A stretch of 64,000 nt of DNA from contig NZ_CP040755.1 of the NCBI RefSeq assembly GCF_024585285.1, positions 3,472,001-3,536,000 on the forward strand. Direction: 5' to 3'. The position numbers and the translations under genes are program-made. The notes under the pieces are model-generated. The model did no database searches. It saw only the letters and a list, made by a program, of their open reading frames with translations, and was not told where the DNA came from. The stretch's first letter is position 1, and the number at the start of each line of letters is the position of its first letter. Source of the stretch: Colwellia sp. M166 (GTDB taxonomy: Bacteria; Pseudomonadota; Gammaproteobacteria; Enterobacterales; Alteromonadaceae). Below, in pieces: positions 1 through 8,691 of this stretch.

Positions 1-2
1 TT

Positions 3-674
3 TTTAAAATAGTCGGAATCATTGGGACAGAGCAAGAAGGAAAAGATGACTATCGCGTTTATTTACCATTAAAAACAGCAGCAGAATTTTACACTTTATA
101 TGGTCGAGTCCACGAACTTTCAATTCATTTAAAAGATTTCAATAAGGCAAGAAACTTTGCCCAAAATCTTCATTTCACGGATAAAAATTTAATTGCTCGC
201 CCTTGGCAAATTGTCGAATCTGACTTTTATCGAGCTATGAACGCCGATCAAAGAGGAAATAATATTAGTATCTTTATTTTAATATTAATGGTTGGCGTTG
301 GAATATTAAATACCATCCTTATGTCCACTCTTGAAAGAACTAGAGAGTTTGGAGTTTTAAAAGCACTTGGTACTCTTCCAAAACAGCTATTTAGTTTAAT
401 ACTAATGGAAGGAATTTTTCTTTCACTTATTTGCACAGCCGTTGGACTAATTTTTTCCCTGAGTCTTAACTATTACCTAACGAAAAATGGAATTGTTTTT
501 TCCGAGCCCATCCCATTTGAAGGAACGACAATCTCAGAATTAAGGGCACAAATTTCGCTCGATAGTTACCTTTATCCAACATTGCTTATTATTTTAACAA
601 CATTACTAGCGACTCTATACCCAGGAATTAAGTCTTCCAAAATCGGAGTTTCAGAAGCCTTGAGGGAGATTTGA
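3..674 (+). CDS. ABC transporter permease, FtsX/LolC-E type (5' end outside window)
   Basis: The reading frame is open from base 3, so the start codon lies upstream of the window; the first in-frame ATG at 237 is internal. The visible part begins with a periplasmic stretch and then shows three hydrophobic segments, with the typical FtsX/MacB core (a TM helix followed by LERTREFGVLKALG, then two more helices and an ALREI end). This family moves lipoproteins, peptides or drugs from the inner-membrane outer leaflet or periplasm. The stop is followed one base later by a second permease of the same family and then by an ATPase, so the three probably form one exporter with two different permeases, as in LolCDE. 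The substrate is unknown. Confidence 0.85.
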   Translation, partial: FKIVGIIGTEQEGKDDYRVYLPLKTAAEFYTLYGRVHELSIHLKDFNKARNFAQNLHFTDKNLIARPWQIVESDFYRAMNADQRGNNISIFILILMVGVGILNTILMSTLERTREFGVLKALGTLPKQLFSLILMEGIFLSLICTAVGLIFSLSLNYYLTKNGIVFSEPIPFEGTTISELRAQISLDSYLYPTLLIILTTLLATLYPGIKSSKIGVSEALREI

Positions 675-675
675 T

Positions 676-1893
676 ATGATGTTCATTAAAATAGGATATC
701 GTAATATTTTTAGAAACAAAAGAAGGTCATTACTAACAAGCATTATTATTGGTCTCGGACTGGCGGCAATGATAATAACTGATGGCTTTTTATCTGGAAT
801 GAATGAAAATATGATAAAAATTATCACCAATAGCTTAGTTGGTGAAGGACAAATTCATCATCCGAAATTTCGTGACTCTATGAAAATAGAAGATCAAATT
901 CAAAATATTTCTAAAGTAAAAGAAATATTAGATTCAGACGTTGACGTAAAGGCCTATTCACAACGAACAATTTCATTTGCCATGATTTCTTCTCCAAGGG
1001 CCATGAAAAATGTGTCTCTATACGGTATTGAGCCTGATAAAGAAATTTTAGTCTCCAATATTAATAAACAAATAATTGAAGGAGATTTTGTAAGCAATGA
1101 AAACTCACTTGTTATTGGAGACACCTTACAAAAACGACTTTCAGTAAGATTGGGTGATAAAGTTGTTGTGACGGTGGCGAAAGCCAAGTCTGGTGAAATT
1201 TCCCAGGAGCTTTTCCGTATTACAGGAATTATTAAAGCCGGATCAAAAGAAATGGATGAAAAATCAGCATTCATCCATATTTCAAGAGGGCAAAGGCTTT
1301 TAGGTATCGAAGATAATATCCATGAAATCGCAGTGAAATTTAAAAATATTAGCCAAAAACAGAAAGATCATAGTTCACTTTGGGAGAAGATTAATGTGAC
1401 AGGAAATTTAGGAGAAAGTTGGGAAAATATTGTTTCTAGCTTTGTCGGGATGATGAGCCTTGTCGATCAGCTTAAAGGACTCATTGCAATGATTCTGATT
1501 GTTTTGGTTGCTCTTGGAATTATTAATACTCTTTTTATGGCCCTCTATGAGCGAATGTTTGAGTTTTCAGTTCTTAGAGCATTAGGCACAAAAGGACGAG
1601 AGATTATTTTGATGATTGTATCTGAAGCTGGTTCACTCTCCTTAGTAAGTATTATTGCAGGTATAATAATAGCTCTTTTTATTGCTATTCCATTAAAAAT
1701 TTGGGGCGTTGATTTTACGGGAATTGATCTTGCCCAGGTTACTTTTAAGGAGCCTATCTATTTTGTTTTCACATACTCACAATTTGTCATTTTTCCGATA
1801 GCAACATTTATTTTCACTCTTATTGTTGGATTTTATCCAGCAATACACGCCAGTCGTATAAAGATGAGTGAAGCGATGAAAAGGAGCCTATAA
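676..1893 (+). CDS. ABC transporter permease, FtsX/LolC-E type
   Basis: This 405-residue membrane protein has the usual MacB/FtsX layout: an N-terminal TM helix after IFRNKRRSLLTS, a large periplasmic domain (about residues 45-260), and three C-terminal TM helices with the LYERMFEFSVLRALGTKG motif at the coupling loop. It starts two bases after the upstream permease stops, and its TAA overlaps the ATG of the ATPase gene, which indicates tight translational coupling. It should be the second membrane subunit of the exporter. The length matches LolC/LolE, but nothing in the sequence identifies lipoproteins as the cargo. Confidence 0.88.
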   Translation: MMFIKIGYRNIFRNKRRSLLTSIIIGLGLAAMIITDGFLSGMNENMIKIITNSLVGEGQIHHPKFRDSMKIEDQIQNISKVKEILDSDVDVKAYSQRTISFAMISSPRAMKNVSLYGIEPDKEILVSNINKQIIEGDFVSNENSLVIGDTLQKRLSVRLGDKVVVTVAKAKSGEISQELFRITGIIKAGSKEMDEKSAFIHISRGQRLLGIEDNIHEIAVKFKNISQKQKDHSSLWEKINVTGNLGESWENIVSSFVGMMSLVDQLKGLIAMILIVLVALGIINTLFMALYERMFEFSVLRALGTKGREIILMIVSEAGSLSLVSIIAGIIIALFIAIPLKIWGVDFTGIDLAQVTFKEPIYFVFTYSQFVIFPIATFIFTLIVGFYPAIHASRIKMSEAMKRSL

Positions 1894-2585
1894 TGGATGA
1901 AATAATATTTGATGTTAAAAATGTAACTAAAATATTTGGAGAGACTGAGGAAACAAAAGTAAATGCACTCAAAAATGTTAAGTTAGAAATTCATCGGGGT
2001 GAATTTACCGCATTTGTTGGGCCTTCTGGCTCTGGAAAGTCAACTCTTTTAAATGTTATGAGTGGGTTTGATACTCCGTCATCTGGTCACGTTTTTCTAT
2101 CAAATAAGGAAATTGATAAGATGTCGGGTAATGAGTTATCAAATTTTAGAAGAGACCATATTGGTTTTATCTTTCAATCCTACAATCTAATTCCAGTATT
2201 AACGGTTAAAGAGAATGTTGAATATGTTATGACTTTGCAGAATATAGACAAAGATGAACGAGATCGTAAGGTTTCACAATATTTAAAAAGTGTGGGTCTC
2301 GAAGGGAAGGAAAATCGTTATCCTTCACAATTGAGTGGTGGTCAACAGCAACGAGTGGCCGTGGCCAGAGCAATGGTTTCAAATCCTGATATTGTTATTG
2401 CGGACGAACCAACTGCAAATCTCGATTCTAAAACAGGCACAGACCTTATTGATATGATGCTTGAATTGAATGAAAAATTTGGAACAACTTTTATTTTCTC
2501 AACCCACGACCCTATCATTATGAAAAAGGCAAAGAGATTAATTACTCTAAAAGATGGTCAGATTGTAAGCGATGAAACTAAGTAG
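1893..2585 (+). CDS. ABC transporter ATP-binding protein, LolD/MacB type
   Basis: The protein has every ABC ATPase signature: Walker A GPSGSGKST near residue 43, the Q-loop in FIFQSYNLIP, the signature LSGGQQQR, and Walker B IVIADEPTANLD followed by the H-loop STHD. At 230 residues it has the size of LolD. The start codon overlaps the stop of the permease before it, and its end overlaps the next gene by 14 bp, so four genes are read as one operon. It powers the two FtsX-type permeases from the cytoplasmic side. Confidence 0.93.
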   Translation: MDEIIFDVKNVTKIFGETEETKVNALKNVKLEIHRGEFTAFVGPSGSGKSTLLNVMSGFDTPSSGHVFLSNKEIDKMSGNELSNFRRDHIGFIFQSYNLIPVLTVKENVEYVMTLQNIDKDERDRKVSQYLKSVGLEGKENRYPSQLSGGQQQRVAVARAMVSNPDIVIADEPTANLDSKTGTDLIDMMLELNEKFGTTFIFSTHDPIIMKKAKRLITLKDGQIVSDETK

Positions 2586-3738
2586 TGTTATTTGTTTGAT
2601 TTATTTTATCTCAAATACTGTTTATGCAGAGACAGATATTAGTGGGTTTATAAAATTAAACTATTTGAATTATCAGAGCAAATTTGATTCTGAGACAAAT
2701 AATGAAATATTTCAAGTAAACAGGGTTTCAATTTTAAGCCCTATAAATGATAACATCACTCTTGAGGGTTCTTATCAAGTCATTCAGATTTATAGCAATA
2801 TAAACTCTTCTGAGGTGTTAAGAAACTATGATAATCAAAAACGTGTTTACAGAATTGATGATTTTAACTCAACCGTGATTAAGAAAAATGACAACTATTA
2901 CTTAAATCATAATTTTGATCGAGCTACCGTTACTTGGAATGGAGATACTTCAAGTGTAGTTTTTGGTAGGCAACAATTAGCATTTGGTAGTGCCAAAACA
3001 GTTAACCCAACTGACATTTTTACACCGTTCAGCTTTACGGCCATCGACACTGAGGTTAGAAATGGCGTTGATGCTTTCCGCTTTCGTCATCAACTTGGAG
3101 AAATGGGACAATACGATGTTGGTGTGGTTTTAGGTGAGAACGCTGACAGGAAAAATTCAGCAGCATACGGGTTGATAAAATTCTCCGTGGATAAATACGA
3201 AATTAAGCCAATGGTCGCAGTTTTTCAAGAAGCCCACATGGTAGGACTTGATTTAGAAACATCACTTCTTGGTGCAAGTATATGGTTTGAAAATGCCTGG
3301 GTTGATCCTAAAAATGAAAGTGGATATTTTCGATCAGTGTTAGGTGGAGAACGACAGATTACACCTGATACCTCAATGTTTATTGAATATCACTATAATG
3401 GAGCTGGAGAAACCAGTCCTTCTGAGTATTATAATTTACAAAATAATTTTGCGTATCAAAAAGGAGGTGTTTTTTTACTCGGAAAAAACTATCTAAACGC
3501 CGGAAGCTCAATTCAGATAACACCTTTACATAGACTTGATTCTATCATTATGACTAACTTTGATGACAAATCACTATTCCTCAATTTGTCATGGGAATGG
3601 AATGCAAAGGAAAATTTCTATTTCAACTTAGGCTCTTTTATTACGCTGGGTAAAACATCTGATAATACTCAAATTTTAGAATCAGAGTTTGGTTCTGTTC
3701 CTTCTACCATTTTCACTAGAATCAGGTATTATTTTTAG
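2572..3738 (+). CDS. outer-membrane beta-barrel protein of the exporter operon
   Basis: The protein starts with a Sec signal peptide (hydrophobic residues 4-17, cleavage likely after VYA). Then comes a 370-residue stretch of alternating polar and hydrophobic strands rich in Tyr, Asn and Gly. It ends in IRYYF, and a C-terminal Phe is the usual recognition mark for outer-membrane barrel assembly. It contains the stretch AFGSAKTVNPTDIFTPF, which recalls porin-like or DUF1302-like barrels, but no family can be named firmly. It overlaps the ATPase gene by 14 bp. It may be the outer-membrane partner or a cargo of the ABC system; this is inferred from position only. Confidence 0.7.
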   Translation: MKLSSVICLIYFISNTVYAETDISGFIKLNYLNYQSKFDSETNNEIFQVNRVSILSPINDNITLEGSYQVIQIYSNINSSEVLRNYDNQKRVYRIDDFNSTVIKKNDNYYLNHNFDRATVTWNGDTSSVVFGRQQLAFGSAKTVNPTDIFTPFSFTAIDTEVRNGVDAFRFRHQLGEMGQYDVGVVLGENADRKNSAAYGLIKFSVDKYEIKPMVAVFQEAHMVGLDLETSLLGASIWFENAWVDPKNESGYFRSVLGGERQITPDTSMFIEYHYNGAGETSPSEYYNLQNNFAYQKGGVFLLGKNYLNAGSSIQITPLHRLDSIIMTNFDDKSLFLNLSWEWNAKENFYFNLGSFITLGKTSDNTQILESEFGSVPSTIFTRIRYYF

Positions 3739-3759
3739 TCTATTTACAGAACTACTAAA

Positions 3760-4701
3760 TCAATCTGTACTAGAAATAGGATCAGATAGAATAAGTCCTA
3801 GGCCTATTCTTCTACTTTCATGGTCGTAGTCTTGAAGAGAAATACCATAGCCATAAGAGATTTTACTGTAAAATCTAATGCCTTCTTTCCACGGGTAACT
3901 CAAAGCAAATTCTCCACTTATATGCTCTGTCCCTGGCAAGATTCTCAGTCGTAAATCTAATTCTCCAAATTCGTGCCTCATATCTATTTCTCCATACCCC
4001 CTATATTTATACATATACGGATTTTCATTTTCATCTTTTGATTCAGGAAGACGATACCACAAAGTAAAATTAAAAAATGTACTTCCCGCTAAAAATGTGA
4101 ACCTACTAAAAATTCTATTCCAACTTCTAGATAGCTCTTGAACCTGACCATTTGACTGATGAACAAAACCAATATCGTATCCAATATAATGTGCATTTAA
4201 TATTTTTGGTGGCTTATCAAAAACATATCTGGCAAATATTTCCGGCATATAGTTAGTTTCCCTAAAAGGCCTAGACCAATCTTTATTGTAAACTTGCCAA
4301 TAAGCCCGATGTGTATAGCCAATGAATGTATTGAAATTAGTATTAAAAATATTTTTATTTGTTAAAATTAAAAAGCTTATTTGAAATTCTGTCTCCGTTC
4401 TTTCATAAAAAGTTCCTCGGTCTTTATTTTCATCTTCGATCGTTTTAAATGTATTCGAGTTTGGATTATCATTATGAGAAAAAGGCAACAGATAAGTTCC
4501 TTTATGTGGTAAAAGTACGTATTTTTTTTCTAAAAGCTTATTATATTCATCTTTCAATTCATTAAAATGAATCTCAGCTTTACTTGAAGCCATTTTAAAA
4601 AACACTATAAAGATAAGGGAAAACTTAAGAAAGATTCTTGTTAAATTAAGAAAACAGTTTTTTTCTCTATAAGGATAGACTTTTATTTTTTTAACGATCA
4701 T
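3760..4701 (-). CDS. pldA: outer-membrane phospholipase A
   Basis: The central part carries the OMPLA active-site block: HQSNGQ followed by SRSWNR, which gives the catalytic His and Ser of the family and the downstream Asn. The preceding YMPEIFARYVF and IGYDIGF strands are also typical. The enzyme is a 12-stranded barrel that hydrolyses phospholipids misplaced in the outer leaflet. The N-terminus has a hydrophobic segment ending in SSKA-E, which fits a signal peptide, although the N-region before it is long (about 25 residues), so a later start is possible. The gene faces the ABC operon tail to tail, with about 20 bp between them. Confidence 0.85.
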   Translation of the reverse strand: MIVKKIKVYPYREKNCFLNLTRIFLKFSLIFIVFFKMASSKAEIHFNELKDEYNKLLEKKYVLLPHKGTYLLPFSHNDNPNSNTFKTIEDENKDRGTFYERTETEFQISFLILTNKNIFNTNFNTFIGYTHRAYWQVYNKDWSRPFRETNYMPEIFARYVFDKPPKILNAHYIGYDIGFVHQSNGQVQELSRSWNRIFSRFTFLAGSTFFNFTLWYRLPESKDENENPYMYKYRGYGEIDMRHEFGELDLRLRILPGTEHISGEFALSYPWKEGIRFYSKISYGYGISLQDYDHESRRIGLGLILSDPISSTD

Positions 4702-4713
4702 ATAAAATCTGTA

Positions 4714-5055
4714 TCAATCCCAAATGGCATCATTCAAAATGGCTTCTCCTTTCAATTTTCGTCTAAAAAAATAGTCAAAAATAAACCGAACCATTTTCCA
4801 TCCATCTTTTCGCAAATAAAACAACATACCCATTGAATCAATGAGGTCTCGGTGTATTCCAGAAGTATGTGTAAGAATAAAAGATAAATTAGTTAATTTA
4901 TCTATCTCACCCGAGTACATTATTTGGGCCATAAACTTTGGTACAGCCAATTTGTTTTCATTGAAAATAATCGTTCCTCGTGAATCCCGAGGATGAATCA
5001 TCACAGGTATTACTAAAGAACTAAGAAGATTTATAACCTGTGGCTTAAGATTTTT
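4714..5055 (-). pseudogene. 3' remnant of an unidentified gene cut by the ISL3 element
   Basis: An open frame enters from the left end of the ISL3-family element and runs for about 114 codons to a stop just upstream of pldA. The only stop ahead of it in this frame lies inside the element's terminal repeat, so the original 5' part has been lost. An internal ATG at 5004 would give 96 residues. The product contains HPRDSRGTI and TNLSFILTHTSGIHRDLIDSMGMLFYLRKDGW. I do not recognise the family. Its AT-rich composition matches the genes to its left and not the insertion element. Confidence 0.55.
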
Positions 5056-5113
5056 GGGTATACGGATTTAATGGTTGATGGGGCACCTTTACCCCACCAA
5101 CCTGATACCATTA

Positions 5114-6391
5114 TCAGATGGTTGATAGATCGACTCCGTAGTTGAGTTCCTCTGCGAAGTCCGGCAGTCCGTAACCGATGGTTTTCTTGTAGAAAGGAGA
5201 GACCTTCGCAGTCGGTGCCTTCTTCTTGTGCTTCGTGGTGTAGAGCATTCGTGCCCGCATCACCTCGAAGGAGTAACCGCGCCCTTCACGGTTCTTGTCC
5301 TTGGCCAGTCGGTTGATGGACTCCGTGTAAGCGTTGGTGACGGGCATGTCCGTCTCGAAGTAGGTCATGGTCTCTTCGCGCCAGTTTCCCACTGCCCTGA
5401 CCAGATCGCTCCAGACTTCCTTTTGGCCCTTCGGGATGGTGGCTATCCACTCGTCCAGGGCGGCTTCTGCCTGGAGCCGTGTGGTGGCGTCCCAGATGCC
5501 GTAGAAGCGCTCCTTGTGCTCGTAGGCGGCCAGCAGTTGCGGGAACGCGCCTGTCCAGGTCTCCATGATGAGGCGCTCCCGGTCTGAGACTTCGTGAGCG
5601 CGTTTCAGCAGGATTTTCCGGTCTCCCTTGAGAGTCCGGCTCTGGGACGGTTTCAGCTCCTTTCTGAGGCCCTTGCGCACTCTCTCTAGGGCATCGTTGG
5701 CCATGCGCACCACATGGAACTTATCGACCACGATACGGGCCTGGGGCAGCACAGCCTTGACCGCTGCCCGGTAGGGGTTCCACATGTCCATGCTGACGAT
5801 CTCGACCTTCTGCCGGTCTTTCAGCTTCATCAGGTAGTTGGTCACCACGTCCTGGCGGCGGGTGGCCAGCAGGTCGAGCAGGGTTCGCTCCTCAATGTTG
5901 GTCAGAATGCAGCGGTAGCGCTTGTTCAGGTATAGCTCGTCAATGCCCAGGATGCGGGGCGTCTCGAAGCGGTGCCAGCGCCCCAGGAACTCGGCGCGGG
6001 CGTTGAAGATGTCGCGCACCGTCTTCTCGTCCAGGCCGGTCTGTGCCGCCACAAAGGTGTAGGGGTGGTTGAAGGATTCCTTCTCCACGTACTCATGCAG
6101 CCGCAGTGTCATACGGAATCCGTCCACCATCTCCGGTAGCTGGGGCCTGAATGTTGTCTTGCAGGCCCGGCAGGTGTATCGGCGGCGGACCACCCAGAGA
6201 GTGACCCGCTTGCCGTGGATGGGCAGATCACGATAGGGAACGTCACGCTTGCCGAACCGCACGAACTCACCCTGCACGCCGCACCCCTCGCAGGCTACTG
6301 GTGTAGGTGCTTCAAGCCGAAAATGTATGTCTTCATTCTGCTCATCAGAATCCACCAACTGGTACCCAGGAAGGCTTAACGAATTAATCAT
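5114..6391 (-). CDS. ISL3-family transposase
   Basis: This 425-residue protein has the ISL3 architecture. An N-terminal zinc-finger block (CEGCGVQGEFVRFGKRDVPYRDLP, then CRACKTTFRP) is followed by a helix-turn-helix region and a DDE domain with LGIDELYL, VSMDMWNPY and DKFHVVRMANDAL. The tail carries TNAYTESINRLAKDKNREGRGYSF, which holds the catalytic Glu. It appears full length and intact. It lies 12 bp downstream of the efflux permease and on the same strand, so the two are probably co-transcribed from the promoter at 7455-7536. Confidence 0.95.
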   Translation of the reverse strand: MINSLSLPGYQLVDSDEQNEDIHFRLEAPTPVACEGCGVQGEFVRFGKRDVPYRDLPIHGKRVTLWVVRRRYTCRACKTTFRPQLPEMVDGFRMTLRLHEYVEKESFNHPYTFVAAQTGLDEKTVRDIFNARAEFLGRWHRFETPRILGIDELYLNKRYRCILTNIEERTLLDLLATRRQDVVTNYLMKLKDRQKVEIVSMDMWNPYRAAVKAVLPQARIVVDKFHVVRMANDALERVRKGLRKELKPSQSRTLKGDRKILLKRAHEVSDRERLIMETWTGAFPQLLAAYEHKERFYGIWDATTRLQAEAALDEWIATIPKGQKEVWSDLVRAVGNWREETMTYFETDMPVTNAYTESINRLAKDKNREGRGYSFEVMRARMLYTTKHKKKAPTAKVSPFYKKTIGYGLPDFAEELNYGVDLSTI

Positions 6392-6403
6392 CTCCCGCCT
6401 TGA

Positions 6404-7438
6404 TCAGAAAAACAGGTAGGTGGCGTAACCGGCAATCATCGCCATAGCAAAAATGACTGCTAAAAACGCCGCTAAAAGCTTCAGCGTGAACAAAGAGCGC
6501 AACAGAATGAGCTCAGTCAGGCTGGCTCCGGCACTGCCGATGATCAACGCTAGCACCGTCCCGGCACCCACGCCTTTGGCCATCAGAGCCGCTGCCAGAG
6601 GTATGACGGCTTCAGCGCGAATATACAACGGCACGCCGATGACAGCGGCAACTGGAATGGCAAAGGGATTATCTGGGCCTGCATACTGCTCCAATAAGTC
6701 AGTGGGCATGAAACCATAGATCACGCTGCCAATCGCAATACCGATGAGCAGGTAAGGCAACACATCGATAAAGTCCGACCAAGCTTCCCGCCACACACCA
6801 CTGTACTTCCCTTCTTTCTTAACCGTGACAGTGGGTTGACTGTCACAGCATTCGCTAGACGTAGAGACTGTTGTCTTCCTATCAGCCCCGCAAGAAGCCG
6901 TCTTCGGAGTGGTGTCGCAGCTGTTGGTGCCGCAACTCGATGCGGTCGATGTAGCACTGCACGGGCTTGCTGATGAACTACATCCACTGCTCTCTTGTGT
7001 CGCCGTCCGGCGCACATAACGCTCGAAGCCAAGCGTGTGAAGCAGCCATCCGGCACCTACCGCGACCACCAAAGCGGCGAGCACATAGATAGCAGTAAGT
7101 GTCCATCCAAACGTGGCAACCAGCAGGCCGACGACGATAGGATTCAGCAACGGAGATGAGAAAAGAAACACCATCATCGGCCCAAAACCGGCCCGTGCCC
7201 GAATCAACCCTTTCAACATGGGGATAGTCGAGCAACTACAGAAGGGCGTTATAGCTCCTAAACCAGCAGCAAGAAAATAGCCTCGCTTCCCACTGGAAGT
7301 CAGTAACGCTTCCACCTTGGATGGTGGGATGTGACGTTGAAGAACTCCGACCAGCAAGCTAATGCCAATGAATAAAACCGATAGCTCGATAGCGAGAAAG
7401 GCGAACATGCCTAGAGCGTCTTGGAGTTGAGATGACAT
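6404..7438 (-). CDS. SO_0444-family Cu/Zn efflux permease carried by the ISL3 element
   Basis: This 344-residue permease has two blocks of membrane helices separated by a soluble loop (about residues 150-205) with around ten cysteines and many serines. That arrangement is the hallmark of the SO_0444 family of Cu/Zn exporters (permease/ArsP-related fold). The first block has FCSCSTIPMLKGL, with the conserved Cys-Ser-Cys in the membrane. The Cys-rich loop could bind metal. The gene sits directly upstream of the transposase and is divergent from an ArsR-type regulator. Metal specificity is known only from the family, not shown here. Confidence 0.85.
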   Translation of the reverse strand: MSSQLQDALGMFAFLAIELSVLFIGISLLVGVLQRHIPPSKVEALLTSSGKRGYFLAAGLGAITPFCSCSTIPMLKGLIRARAGFGPMMVFLFSSPLLNPIVVGLLVATFGWTLTAIYVLAALVVAVGAGWLLHTLGFERYVRRTATQESSGCSSSASPCSATSTASSCGTNSCDTTPKTASCGADRKTTVSTSSECCDSQPTVTVKKEGKYSGVWREAWSDFIDVLPYLLIGIAIGSVIYGFMPTDLLEQYAGPDNPFAIPVAAVIGVPLYIRAEAVIPLAAALMAKGVGAGTVLALIIGSAGASLTELILLRSLFTLKLLAAFLAVIFAMAMIAGYATYLFF

Positions 7439-7454
7439 TCAATATTACTCCTAT

Positions 7455-7536
7455 ATTTCTAGTATTGTCGAAATGATGTACGCAGCCTACTTGCGTTTAT
7501 CCGACCTGTCAACTATAATTCTAGAAACATCGAATT
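7455..7536. promoter_or_regulatory. divergent promoter with two copies of an ArsR-type operator
   Basis: Two 20-bp sites, 7455-7474 and 7517-7536, share the pattern A(T/A)TTCTAG, then TCGAA and a final T, and each is partly palindromic. One lies just before the permease start and the other just before the regulator start. A good sigma70 promoter for the regulator, TTGCGT (7491-7496), 17 bp, TATAAT (7514-7519), overlaps the second site. The simplest reading is that the ArsR protein represses both its own gene and the permease-transposase transcript until metal is present. Confidence 0.7.
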
Positions 7537-7549
7537 ATTGGGGCGTGCT

Positions 7550-7864
7550 ATGGATCACGAAAAGGTTGCAGCCAGCTTAGCTGAGCTAGGGAATAGTCAC
7601 CGACTGTCCGTGTTCCGCTTTCTGGTCAAAGCTGGCCATGATGGGGCTTCGGTCGGAGATATCCAGAAGGGGCTGGGTATTCCTGCTTCGACGCTATCAC
7701 ATCACCTTGCGCGCATGGCCAAGGTAGGGCTGATCCGGCAGGAGAAACATAGCCGCACGATTGTCTGTATATCCGAGTATGGGCACCTAGAGAATTTGAT
7801 CGGTTTCTTACAAGAGGAATGTTGTGCAGGTGTCCGGATTGCGCATGAACCAGAACCGCTTTGA
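7550..7864 (+). CDS. ArsR-family metal-responsive repressor of the ISL3 passenger operon
   Basis: This 104-residue winged helix-turn-helix protein has the ArsR core LAELGNSHRLSVFRFLV, then IQKGLGIPASTLSHHLARMAKVGLIRQEK, and ends with a CysCys pair (EECCAG) that could take part in metal sensing. The ATG at 7550 is preceded by GGGG and starts at the canonical MDHEKVAASLAELG. An upstream in-frame TTG at 7538 is less likely because it overlaps the operator. It is transcribed away from the permease and probably controls it. Confidence 0.85.
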   Translation: MDHEKVAASLAELGNSHRLSVFRFLVKAGHDGASVGDIQKGLGIPASTLSHHLARMAKVGLIRQEKHSRTIVCISEYGHLENLIGFLQEECCAGVRIAHEPEPL

Positions 7865-7998
7865 CGCTTGCCCAGCTCTCGCTGTCCTCCCTAGTCAGCA
7901 TCGCTATGAAGACTCAGGCGAAGGTGGAAACAGAAAATTGGCAGTAGAGTAGGCTGAAGAGGATCAATCAGATAATCCGCTGAGAAAGATTTTCTTCT

Positions 7999-8691
7999 TT
8001 ACATCTTTGGCATTTTATCAACCAGAAATTCCGGATACCCAGAAAAAGTTGCACCAACCACATACTTCGTTTTGCTGTTGTTCCAATCAACCAAGAAACA
8101 GAGGCATACCGCGAGGATCAGGCAATTTATGAAAATGGAGTACCCAACTCCAAGGAAGTACATGAGCAGCAAGGATGTGATCAAACATCCAAGCACGTTA
8201 CCAATCGTACTTAGCGCCGTGGCATTGCCCGTGGCTTCGCTCTTGCGGGTGTCGTGGTCTGCGGTGTTGAGCAGTAATGGGACGGTTTGCCCAAGAAAAA
8301 ACACCAGTGGAGACATTATCAGCAGGCTGAACAGGAATAGGTGGATCAGGGGATTGCCCAAATAGGGCGTTCCTTGGGTGATGTCTGCGATGGACAGAAA
8401 AAAGAAGCTCACAAAGCTGTAAGACAGCCCAATACCAAACAGGGCGATGCTACCAACCAGGTTCATTACCAGGGACTTGGCATACCGCTCAGAAGCCTGT
8501 TGGCCACCCCAGTAGTAACCCAATGCCAGAGCACCCAGGAAACAACTGATGATGATTGAAGTGCAAAGCACCGAGCTGCCAACGAAGGGTACTGTCTGGC
8601 GGATGGTGATCATCTGCAATCCGGAGCTGGCCAGCCCCTCAAGGAGCAGGATGAGAGCAGCTTTCCGCTTGGTCGTCATATAAAACACCAC
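7999..8691 (-). CDS. membrane protein like the N-terminal half of fused MFS/spermidine synthases
   Basis: The 230-residue product has about six hydrophobic helices (ALILLLEGLASSGLQ, ISCFLGALALGYYWGG, LVMNLVGSIALFGIGLSY, LFLFSLLIMSPLVFFLGQTVPLL, NVLGCLITSLLLMYFLGVGYS, FINCLILAVCLCFLV). The first helix and the GALALGYYWGG loop recall the membrane half of fused MFS/spermidine synthase proteins. No synthase domain follows; the frame stops 13 bases from the likely end of the ISL3 element. It is either a stand-alone short form or a truncated gene. It is GC-richer than the genes to the left of the element, so it is unlikely to be the other half of the remnant at 4714-5055. Confidence 0.5.
   Translation of the reverse strand: MVFYMTTKRKAALILLLEGLASSGLQMITIRQTVPFVGSSVLCTSIIISCFLGALALGYYWGGQQASERYAKSLVMNLVGSIALFGIGLSYSFVSFFFLSIADITQGTPYLGNPLIHLFLFSLLIMSPLVFFLGQTVPLLLNTADHDTRKSEATGNATALSTIGNVLGCLITSLLLMYFLGVGYSIFINCLILAVCLCFLVDWNNSKTKYVVGATFSGYPEFLVDKMPKM

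Larger units (their letters stand above)
5056..7986 (-). mobile_element. ISL3-family element with Cu/Zn efflux and ArsR passenger genes
   Basis: The element contains an ISL3 transposase, an efflux permease and a divergent ArsR regulator. Its left end is likely at 5056, where GGGTATACGGATTT begins. A degenerate matching end, read inward from 7986, shares CGGATT and TTGAT at the same offsets (14 of 26 positions). The flanking 8-mers AGATTTTT (5048-5055) and AGATTTTC (7987-7994) differ by one base, in line with the 8-bp duplications made by ISL3 elements. The right end is less certain because its outermost bases do not match. The GC content is clearly higher than in the DNA to the left, which indicates a foreign origin. 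Confidence 0.7.

Noticed and set aside
5228..5935. Plus-strand open frames opposite the ISL3 transposase
   Set aside because: They mirror a well-supported transposase in a GC-rich region and show no family features.
7963..7994. A perfect right inverted repeat for the ISL3 element
   Set aside because: Only 14 of 26 positions match the left end and the outer bases differ; the boundary is given as likely, not certain.
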